DNA of 6,250 nucleotides from an uncultured Bacteroidales bacterium (GTDB lineage: Bacteria > Bacteroidota > Bacteroidia > Bacteroidales > Muribaculaceae). Under the pieces are notes generated by a model. The model did not search any database, was not told where the DNA came from, and saw nothing but the letters and a program-made list of their open reading frames with translations. Below, in pieces: positions 1 through 5,500 of the stretch (position 1 is its first letter; each line of letters opens with the position of its first letter). The stretch spans positions 1-6,250 of the forward strand of contig USIY01000137.1 in the NCBI GenBank assembly GCA_900554845.1, in the 5' to 3' direction. The position numbers and the translations under genes are program-made.

Positions 1-581
1 CCGGTACGAATGAGCAGGTCGGGATCGGGCATACCGGCGGTGGCCAGACAGGAGGATATGGACTCTTCCGAGATTTCTGAGGGATCCAGCTTGCCCTCCG
101 CCACTTGTCCGGCTATATCACGGACTGCGCGCGTGAGTTCCCATCGGGACGAGTAGCTGAGGCAGAGATTGAGGTTCAGGCCCGTGCATTCGGCGGTCAT
201 GTCACGGCCTTCGTACAGATTCCGTTGTACGGATTCCGGCAGCCGTTCGATGTCACCGATAAGGTTTATGTGCACGTTGTTGTCGCGCAGTTCGGGAGCC
301 TCGCGCAGAATGGTCTCGCCGATCAGGTGCATCAGCGTGTCCACCTCTTCGGCGGGACGGTTCCAGTTTTCGGTGCTGAAGGCATAGAGTGTCAGGTAAC
401 CGATACCCAGATCGGAGGCGAAACGAGTGATGCGGTTCACTGAGTTTACCCCTTCGGAATGACCGAATGTCCGTTCCTGCAAACGGCGGCGTGCCCAACG
501 GCCGTTGCCGTCCATAATGATGGCCACGTGTCGGGGAAGCGCTTCCGGTTCTATTCCCGGTATTGTTGTCTTATAATCCAT
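1..581 (-). CDS. uppS: Isoprenyl transferase / undecaprenyl diphosphate synthase, partial (3' end beyond window)
   Basis: Cytoplasmic cis-prenyltransferase that adds isopentenyl units to farnesyl diphosphate to give undecaprenyl diphosphate, the lipid carrier for peptidoglycan and surface glycans. Reading from ATG at 581, 193 complete codons are open to the window edge, of about 245 usual for the family. Visible family signatures are HVAIIMDGNGRWA at residues 18-30, with the catalytic/Mg-binding Asp24; GHSEG at 40-44; the YAFSTENWNRP block at 66-76; SYSSRW in the middle; and MPDPDLLIRTG where the window cuts off. The C-terminal RxSN/WPDF part lies outside. The start is chosen because the upstream frame meets the TAG of the preceding gene only four codons earlier. 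It follows the DUF6089 gene by 12 nt and is very likely co-transcribed with it. In Bacteroidales this gene is commonly followed by bamA, which is predicted just beyond position 1. No frameshift or missing key residue was seen. Confidence 0.96.
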   Translation of the reverse strand, partial: MDYKTTIPGIEPEALPRHVAIIMDGNGRWARRRLQERTFGHSEGVNSVNRITRFASDLGIGYLTLYAFSTENWNRPAEEVDTLMHLIGETILREAPELRDNNVHINLIGDIERLPESVQRNLYEGRDMTAECTGLNLNLCLSYSSRWELTRAVRDIAGQVAEGKLDPSEISEESISSCLATAGMPDPDLLIRT

Positions 582-593
582 GTCCTGATGATG

Positions 594-1292
594 CTAATTG
601 TTGTACATCTTCCTTGGCTTGTGGTAGTTGCAGGCCGCGCACCTTTTGCTGAACTCGTAGCTGACCGTGAATGTCAGTGTGGAATACCAGTCGGTGTTCT
701 TCATGAACGCCGACTTTATCCCCTGAGGATCGTCGAGCGAGGGACCGTCGAGTTTGTCGGTGAAGGTTTTCTTCATAAGGAATTCCAGACCGAGGTTCCA
801 CCGCAGGGCGGGTTTGTATTTAAACCCGATACCCAATGGAATGGCCATAGACACTCCGAACTTATCGCCCGGATTGTAGGCCATAACGCTGAGTCCTGCC
901 ACGATATAAGGCGTCCAGCGTTTAAGCTGACGGTAAGTCTCCCCCATGCCATAGTTGAAGAAGTGAAATTCCACGGTCTCTCCCAATTCATAAAAAGTGG
1001 AGGAGAATTTGTAATTCTCATGCGTGGGGAACACATCCTTCATTTGCGCGGAGTTGCCTCGTAGACCGCCTACATAGAAGTTGGTCTTGAAATTGAATCT
1101 TGGATTCAGTATGTATCGGAACAGAATCTCGGCGTTCCATCCGGGGTTCTGCCAAAGATTCGCAGTGTTGGCGTCGCCCAGATAGCCTGTCATGCCTATG
1201 CCGCCGCCGATGTCGAAGCGGTAGTCCTCCTGGGCCCGGGCAATGACCGGACCTAAGATCATAAGACAGATTAAAGCCAATCTCTTAAGCAT
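594..1292 (-). CDS. DUF6089 family outer-membrane beta-barrel protein
   Basis: A 232-residue secreted protein with no assigned biochemical role. Residues 1-20 form a Sec signal peptide: KR near the N-terminus, a hydrophobic core, and an ARA cleavage site before Gln21. The mature part is rich in alternating aromatic/glycine strands (IGGGIGMTGYLGDAN near 28-42, FFNYGMG, TPYIVAGL, IPLGIGFKYK, NLGLEFLMKK, WYSTLTFTVSYEF), as expected for a small outer-membrane beta barrel. GYLGDAN, the LDDPQGIKS segment and the final SYEFSKRCAAC are features I recognise from the Bacteroidota DUF6089 family. The C-terminus carries a CxxC pair (Cys218, Cys221) followed by a basic tail. It sits 9 nt after the DUF6242 gene and 12 nt before uppS, so it likely belongs to one envelope operon. 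The family assignment is from recognition of motifs; its function is unknown. Confidence 0.9.
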   Translation of the reverse strand: MLKRLALICLMILGPVIARAQEDYRFDIGGGIGMTGYLGDANTANLWQNPGWNAEILFRYILNPRFNFKTNFYVGGLRGNSAQMKDVFPTHENYKFSSTFYELGETVEFHFFNYGMGETYRQLKRWTPYIVAGLSVMAYNPGDKFGVSMAIPLGIGFKYKPALRWNLGLEFLMKKTFTDKLDGPSLDDPQGIKSAFMKNTDWYSTLTFTVSYEFSKRCAACNYHKPRKMYNN

Positions 1293-1301
1293 TCCGCAGA
1301 A

Positions 1302-2795
1302 TTAAATAATTGGAACGAACGTCATGCGGTTGAGCACTCCGCGCCATATGGTGTTATAGAGTTTCCCGTCCGGGCCGTAGCCTCCTATAAGGTAGATATA
1401 GGGGCAATCCCATTTGATCATGTCGCCGTCCACCTCATAGGGAAGACGCTGCTGTTTGTTCGTCTGATATTTGATTGCCCAGTTGTCGGACAAATTGGCC
1501 GACTTCTGGTCGGACACCACAATGTTATCGCAACTCCACATGGCGGGAATGGCCTGAGGCAACTGCATACGGGCGGAAGCCTGAGCCCAGTTCACGCCGT
1601 TGTCATAAGATATGTAGACCAGACGGTTCACGGAGTTGTCGGATTTGCGGCCTCCCACAAGCATCCATACCTGGAATTCGTTGTAGCTTTCTCCGGTCAG
1701 AGAGCGACGGTAATAATAGTAGGGGATTATGGAGGGACGCTCCATGGCCGGAAGGTCCTGGTCGTTGTTCAGGACAATACATTCCCTTCCGTCGAAGGCC
1801 CAGGTGGCGTCGCTCAGGGTATTGTCCGGCTTCAGGCCGCCGGCAAAGAATGCCACGGGAGAGAGAGTCCATTTGTTCTGAAGTGTAACGAAGTTGGAAT
1901 ATCCGCTAAGCGGGAAGTCCTCGGGAATTTCTGTTTCGTTCAGGTTCAACAGAGGATATTGTGCGAAATAATGTTTGCCGTTTTCCGTCCGGAGTCCGAC
2001 TATGGTTTCCAGATAGGGGCCGATTATGTTGTCCCAGGTCTGACCGGTTTTCTCCCAGTTTCCGCCGTTCGGGGTCGCCCAAAGGTTGTTGTCGGTGTCG
2101 AGCAGGTAAAGCGTGCCTCCGGCTGTTGCCAATGATTCGATTCTGGGGGTGAAGGGGAAGCTCACCTGACGTTTCGTGATGTCGGCCAGGAAAGCGTCAT
2201 TGCTGGAAGATATGGTGAATGTGCCGTCCGATTCCTGAATCAGAGAATATGCCGTCTGAGAGGAACCCATGATGGTTTTCTGCGCCACAGGATTGGGGAG
2301 GCGCGAGGGAAGACTGCGCACTGCCGCCTGATCCCAATAAAGAGAATCGGCGTATTGCTTGTGCACGTTGAGTTTTACCTCATATTTCTTCTCTTTGTCG
2401 CCCGACTTCAGCAGAATGTACACACGGCCGGTGTAATCGATGGAGTCCGTGGGATTTTTTTTGTAATCCAGACGCTCCTTGCGGGTGGTTCCACCTTCCA
2501 TCACGACTATCACACTGTCGGGGGTGGAGCGGTATGTGATATCGGTGACGAGCTTGTCGATTTTTGCTCCGGGCTGCAGGGAGTCGGCGTTGAATATCAC
2601 ACCGTTTTCCAGATCGATGGCAAAATATACGGAATCCATGCCCGTATTGTCCAGGGATGAACGTATGGAAAAGCCGGAGATTGCAAACGTCCCGTAGTCA
2701 TAATACACGGAGACGTCGCTGTCCTCGTTACAAGAGGCAAACATCGTCAGAAGAACGAGCAATGTCATGCCCAGGGTTTTGGAAATATTACGCAT
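1302..2795 (-). CDS. DUF6242 domain-containing lipoprotein, probably surface exposed
   Basis: A 497-residue lipoprotein of unknown function. The N-terminus has a short basic start, a hydrophobic stretch (TLLVLLTMF) and a lipobox-like FASC with the acylated Cys at residue 22. The residues after it (NEDSD) are acidic, which resembles the lipoprotein export signal that directs Bacteroidota lipoproteins to the cell surface. Residues about 35-150 resemble the DUF6242 N-terminal beta-sandwich: SGFSIRSSLDN, DSVYFAIDLENGVIFNADSL, and a KYEVKLNVHK ending. The remainder looks like a beta-propeller, with recurring WxF/GG segments (LLDTDNNLWATP, VWMLVGGRKSD, IYLIGGYGPDGKLYNTIW) and one good Asp-box, SYDNGVNW at 396-403. 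It is first in the DUF6242-DUF6089-uppS unit and follows a promoter-like box. Its ATG lies inside a 10-bp palindrome. No enzymatic residues can be named; a structural or binding role is inferred only. Confidence 0.9.
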   Translation of the reverse strand: MRNISKTLGMTLLVLLTMFASCNEDSDVSVYYDYGTFAISGFSIRSSLDNTGMDSVYFAIDLENGVIFNADSLQPGAKIDKLVTDITYRSTPDSVIVVMEGGTTRKERLDYKKNPTDSIDYTGRVYILLKSGDKEKKYEVKLNVHKQYADSLYWDQAAVRSLPSRLPNPVAQKTIMGSSQTAYSLIQESDGTFTISSSNDAFLADITKRQVSFPFTPRIESLATAGGTLYLLDTDNNLWATPNGGNWEKTGQTWDNIIGPYLETIVGLRTENGKHYFAQYPLLNLNETEIPEDFPLSGYSNFVTLQNKWTLSPVAFFAGGLKPDNTLSDATWAFDGRECIVLNNDQDLPAMERPSIIPYYYYRRSLTGESYNEFQVWMLVGGRKSDNSVNRLVYISYDNGVNWAQASARMQLPQAIPAMWSCDNIVVSDQKSANLSDNWAIKYQTNKQQRLPYEVDGDMIKWDCPYIYLIGGYGPDGKLYNTIWRGVLNRMTFVPII

Positions 2796-2799
2796 GCGT
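2790..2799. repeat. 10-bp perfect palindrome covering the DUF6242 start codon
   Basis: ACGCATGCGT reads the same on both strands and contains the ATG of the lipoprotein gene at its centre. It could be chance; no partner copy was found in the window. It might allow a small structure or self-pairing at the translation start, but there is no direct support for that. Confidence 0.4.
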
Positions 2800-2840
2800 G
2801 AGTACTTCTCTATATTATGTGTTTTGACTTTTAATCAGTT

Positions 2841-2877
2841 AAGTTGTTATCAGCTTTGGCCAATTGTGTTTCAACTT
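2841..2877. repeat. Weak inverted repeat in the DUF6242 leader
   Basis: AAGTTG at 2841-2846 and CAACTT at 2872-2877 are exact reverse complements separated by 25 nt. The interval also contains the 8-bp palindrome TTGGCCAA (2856-2863). It lies between the proposed -7 box and the DUF6242 start codon, so it would be mostly within the untranslated leader or at the transcription start. The stem is only 6 bp and A/T-rich, so it is a marginal candidate for an operator or leader structure and may be chance. Confidence 0.25.
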
Positions 2878-2878
2878 G

Positions 2879-2886
2879 CAAATTTA
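2879..2886 (-). promoter_or_regulatory. Putative Bacteroidota-type -7 promoter box for the DUF6242-DUF6089-uppS unit
   Basis: On the minus strand TAAATTTG fits exactly the TAnnTTTG -7 consensus used by the primary sigma factor (SigAb) of Bacteroidota. It lies about 83 nt upstream of the lipoprotein start codon, inside an A/T-rich stretch placed directly after the pyr operon terminator, which is where a new transcription unit should begin. The -33 TTTG partner is not convincing: the nearest candidate, ATTG, has a spacer of only 14 nt, shorter than usual. Transcription would start near 2872. Confidence 0.45.
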
Positions 2887-2937
2887 GCAAAAATTAAGGA
2901 CAATAGCGTATAAAAACGGATTTTAATATTTTTTTAC

Positions 2938-2977
2938 AAAGAAAGCGTCTTCCCGAAAGACCTTTCCGGGAAGACGC
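2938..2977 (-). terminator. Rho-independent terminator of the pyr operon
   Basis: GCGTCTTCCCG at 2945-2955 and CGGGAAGACGC at 2967-2977 form a perfect 11-bp stem with an 11-nt intervening sequence that can pair further (AAA with TTT). On the minus strand the stem is followed by TTTCTTT and then an A/T-rich run. It begins 24 nt after the pyrB stop codon. No T-tract follows on the plus strand, so it acts for minus-strand transcription, separating pyrB from the downstream envelope genes. Confidence 0.88.
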
Positions 2978-3001
2978 GTCTCTGGTTCAATGTATTGATT
3001 A

Positions 3002-4087
3002 TCAACGTGGTTTGGATTCGCAGTATACGCAACGGTACTGACCTGCGTTCGCACGGTCAGGACGGAACATTGAGGGAACGTTCTCCATATTGCTTATGCA
3101 TTTGGGGTTGGAGCAGATATGTTGTCCTGTAACTGTGTCTTCCGGAATCAGCTCCTGATGGCGAGGTTCGTTTTTGGCCCATTCCAGCAACTTGAGAATC
3201 AAAGCCATACGTACGTACTTTCCGTTGGCCACCTGACGGAAGTATGCGGCGCGGGGATCCTGGTCCACTTCCACGGCTATTTCGTTGACGCGGGGAAGCG
3301 GATGAAGTATGCGCATGGTCGGTTTTGCATTCTTCAGCTTGTCGGGAGTAAGGATGAAACAGTCTTTCACGCGGTCGTAGTCGTCCTGGTCCAGGAATCG
3401 TTCTTTCTGTACGCGTGTCATGTACAGCACATCCAGTTCCGGCATCACTTCCTCCATGGAGTTGACTTCGACGTAAGGGATTCCGTAACGGTCGCATACT
3501 TCTTCCTTCATGTAGGCGGGGAGACGCAACTGGTCGGGAGCGATCAGCACCACTTTTATACCCTTGTAGCGTGACAGAGCCTTGATCAGGGAATGTACGG
3601 TACGTCCGAAACGCAGGTCGCCGCAGAATCCTATCGTAAGACTGTCGAAACGGCCTATTTCGCGGCGGATGGTAAGCAGATCGGTCAATGTCTGTGTGGG
3701 GTGCGCGTGCGATCCGTCGCCGGCGTTGATGACGGGTATATTGGAATTCATGGCCGATACCAGAGGAGCGCCCTCCACTGAATGACGCATGGCGATGATG
3801 TCGGCGAAGCAGTTGATTACCTTGGTGGTGTCCGCCACTGTCTCGCCTTTGCTTACGGAAGTGTTGTTGGCGTTGCTGAATCCGATGACGTTGCCGCCGA
3901 GCTCCATCATAGCCGAGGTGAACGACAGGCGTGTGCGCGTCGACGGCTCGTAGAAAAGTGTGGCGAGCTTACGCCCTTTGCATGCCTCGGAATATTTCCC
4001 GGGGTTGTCTATGATATCGAGACCGAGGTTGATTATTTCCTGAAGCTCTTCGGTGCTCAGGTCTGTGGGGTCTATGAGGTGACGCAT
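3002..4087 (-). CDS. pyrB: Aspartate carbamoyltransferase catalytic chain with fused PyrI-type zinc domain
   Basis: Cytoplasmic enzyme joining carbamoyl phosphate and L-aspartate to N-carbamoyl-aspartate, the committed step of pyrimidine synthesis. The 361 residues exceed the roughly 305-311 of an ordinary catalytic chain. Residues 1 to about 305 are an E. coli-class chain: carbamoyl-phosphate loop EPSTRTR 47-53, mobile loop SVSKGE 77-82, RH at 101-102, HPTQ 129-132, GDLRFGRTVHSL 156-167 with Arg162, TRVQKERF, and the HPLPR aspartate-binding segment. All active-site residues I can place are present. A linker of about 20 residues then leads to Cys325, Cys330, Cys353 and Cys356, a C-x4-C-x22-C-x2-C cluster strongly resembling the zinc domain of the regulatory chain PyrI (E. 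coli Cys109, 114, 138, 141). The PyrI nucleotide-binding domain is missing and no pyrI gene follows. It starts 22 nt after pyrE and is the last gene before the terminator. The enzyme identity is certain; its quaternary structure and regulation are inferred. Confidence 0.97.
   Translation of the reverse strand: MRHLIDPTDLSTEELQEIINLGLDIIDNPGKYSEACKGRKLATLFYEPSTRTRLSFTSAMMELGGNVIGFSNANNTSVSKGETVADTTKVINCFADIIAMRHSVEGAPLVSAMNSNIPVINAGDGSHAHPTQTLTDLLTIRREIGRFDSLTIGFCGDLRFGRTVHSLIKALSRYKGIKVVLIAPDQLRLPAYMKEEVCDRYGIPYVEVNSMEEVMPELDVLYMTRVQKERFLDQDDYDRVKDCFILTPDKLKNAKPTMRILHPLPRVNEIAVEVDQDPRAAYFRQVANGKYVRMALILKLLEWAKNEPRHQELIPEDTVTGQHICSNPKCISNMENVPSMFRPDRANAGQYRCVYCESKPR
3020..3115 (-). other. PyrI-like zinc-binding domain encoded within pyrB
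   Basis: Codons 325-356 of pyrB. The segment starts CSNPKCIS and ends RCVYCE; E. coli PyrI has CPNSNCIS and KCKYCE in the same places, with 22 versus 23 residues between the Cys pairs and a shared R-A-N element in between. In E. coli ATCase this domain binds one structural zinc and makes the contact between regulatory and catalytic chains. Here it is covalently attached to the catalytic chain and in frame, verified codon by codon to the TGA. Zinc binding is inferred from the four conserved cysteines. Confidence 0.88.
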
Positions 4088-4109
4088 ATTGTCTTAGATT
4101 ATGATGTTT

Positions 4110-4742
4110 TCAGTCCTTTTTCATCCAATCGGAGGAAGGATCGGCTATGAACCGCTTCAGCATCGGCACCTGATCGGGCTTGATGTAACCTTCGTCGGCG
4201 GCGACCTGTACAAGAGTGTCGAAGTTCGAGAGAGAATGGTTCTCAACGTTTGCGGCGGCAAGTCGGTCCAGACCTTTCTGCATTCCGTACGTGAAGATCG
4301 ACACGACGCCCAAAACATCAGCGCCGGCCTCGCGGAGAGCCTCGACAGTTTCCACGCAGCTTCCGGCAGTTGAGATAAGATCCTCTACCACCACAACTTT
4401 CATGCCGGGATCAAGGCGTCCCTCGATACGGTTGTTGCGACCGTGATCCTTGGCGGAGCCGCGTACGTAGCCCATAGGCATCTCCAGCAGGTGCGCCGCG
4501 ATGGCGGCATGCGCAATTCCCGCGGTGGATGTGCCCATAAGAGCCTCTGCTTCGGGGTAATATTCCTTGACTGTTTCGGCGATGCCGTGCTCTATAATGT
4601 CGCGTACTTCGGGATATCCGAGCGTAAGTCGATTGTCGCAGTATACCGGTGATTTTATGCCGCTTGCCCATGTGAATGGATCGTCGGGGCGCAGAAACAC
4701 TGCCTTAATGCTCAAAAGGGCCTTTGCTACTTTCTTTTTCAT
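4110..4742 (-). CDS. pyrE: Orotate phosphoribosyltransferase
   Basis: Cytoplasmic enzyme that transfers the phosphoribosyl group of PRPP to orotate, giving OMP. The protein is 210 residues, the normal family length. Visible signatures are the N-terminal DPFTWASGIKSPVYCDNR (21-38), GTSTAGIAHA (70-79), the mobile catalytic loop RGSAKDHGRNNRIEG (94-108, with Lys98 and His100), and the PRPP-binding motif VVVVEDLISTAGS (116-128) with the acidic pair Glu120-Asp121. The ATG at 4742 is chosen; the frame is open for 42 more codons upstream, but that stretch overlaps the end of pyrF and carries no family similarity. It lies 22 nt after pyrF and 22 nt before pyrB, with an A-rich rather than Shine-Dalgarno leader. 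The N-terminal half reads more like Bacillus/Lactobacillus PyrE than like Bacteroides PyrE; that comparison is from memory and needs a tree. Confidence 0.96.
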   Translation of the reverse strand: MKKKVAKALLSIKAVFLRPDDPFTWASGIKSPVYCDNRLTLGYPEVRDIIEHGIAETVKEYYPEAEALMGTSTAGIAHAAIAAHLLEMPMGYVRGSAKDHGRNNRIEGRLDPGMKVVVVEDLISTAGSCVETVEALREAGADVLGVVSIFTYGMQKGLDRLAAANVENHSLSNFDTLVQVAADEGYIKPDQVPMLKRFIADPSSDWMKKD

Positions 4743-4764
4743 TTTATGCGTAGGGGTAAAGAAT

Positions 4765-5475
4765 TTATTTTCCGGTGAATTCGGCAAGAGCGCGGTGATA
4801 AGCGGCCACGGGGTCTTGAGCGGCGGTGATGGGACGTCCCACCACGATGAAATCGGACCCGATCTCACGCGCCCGCGCGGGTGTGGTGACGCGCGACTGG
4901 TCGTCGGCGCCGGAGTCCGGGTAACGGATGCCTGGAGTCACGGCCATGAATTCCTGACCGCAGGCTTTCTTTACAGCGGCAGCCTCCAGCGGGGAGCATA
5001 CCACACCGTCCAGACCCGCCTCTTTGGCGTTCAAGGCATAGCGCGCTATGGTTTCTTCCATTGGAGTCTCTATCAGAAGCTGCTCTTTCAGCGCCTTGGG
5101 CGACGTGGATGTGAGCTGGGTCACGGCTATCAGATATGGGCGCTGACGTCCTTCCGGAGTGCCTTCTTTGAGACCTTCCAGCGCCGCCGACATCATTTCC
5201 TTTGTGCCTCCGGCGTGGACGTTGACCATGTCGATGTCCTGAGCTGCCAGTACGCGCATTGCCTTTTTGACAGTATTGGGTATATCGTGAAGCTTAAGAT
5301 CCAAAAAGATCCGGTGTCCGCGTTCTCGCAGTTTTTTTACTATCTCGGGTCCTGCGCCGTAGAAAAGCTCCATGCCGATCTTGACAAAAGGGCGTTCGTC
5401 GCCGAATTTTTCCAGAAAGGCGAGGGTGGTGTCTGCATTGGGAAAGTCGCAGGCTATGATGACGTCTTTGTTCAT
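4765..5475 (-). CDS. pyrF: Orotidine 5'-phosphate decarboxylase, Bacillus-type (subfamily 1)
   Basis: Cytoplasmic TIM-barrel enzyme that decarboxylates OMP to UMP, the last step of de novo UMP synthesis. The 236-residue length and sequence fit the short subfamily 1 seen in Bacillus. Motifs in order: IIACDFPNA 6-14 with Asp10; VKIGMELFY 31-39 with Lys32; the catalytic DLKLHDIPNT 59-68 with Asp59, Lys61 and Asp64; VNVHA 84-88; VTQLTSTS 118-125; DGVVCS 156-161; the phosphate-binding TPGIR 180-184; and VVGRPIT 211-217 with Arg214. It begins 25 nt after pyrD and ends 22 nt before pyrE, so is translated from the same operon. Many Bacteroidales instead have a longer (about 270-residue) subfamily 2 PyrF, so this form is unusual for the inferred host. 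Confidence 0.97.
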   Translation of the reverse strand: MNKDVIIACDFPNADTTLAFLEKFGDERPFVKIGMELFYGAGPEIVKKLRERGHRIFLDLKLHDIPNTVKKAMRVLAAQDIDMVNVHAGGTKEMMSAALEGLKEGTPEGRQRPYLIAVTQLTSTSPKALKEQLLIETPMEETIARYALNAKEAGLDGVVCSPLEAAAVKKACGQEFMAVTPGIRYPDSGADDQSRVTTPARAREIGSDFIVVGRPITAAQDPVAAYHRALAEFTGK

Positions 5476-5500
5476 ATCTTGTATTGTCTTTGTTATTACT

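Noticed and set aside
582..596. Possible fusion of DUF6089 and uppS by stop-codon readthrough, since both share one frame
   Set aside because: The TAG is followed by only four codons before a well-placed UppS ATG. Each protein has normal length and the first is secreted while the second is cytoplasmic, so a fusion makes no sense.
459..1064. Plus-strand open frame of 201 codons opposite DUF6089 and uppS
   Set aside because: It is antisense to two genes with clear family motifs, has no family resemblance itself, and no promoter or ribosome site supports it.
2945..2977. The same hairpin as a bidirectional terminator or mobile-element end
   Set aside because: No T-tract follows it on the plus strand, no plus-strand gene approaches it, and no transposase or second copy of the repeat is present in the window.
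4743..4868. N-terminal extension of pyrE by 42 codons to an upstream ATG
   Set aside because: The extension overlaps the 3' end of pyrF in another frame, is Pro/Trp-rich without PyrE similarity, and the ATG at 4742 gives the standard family length with the standard first helix.
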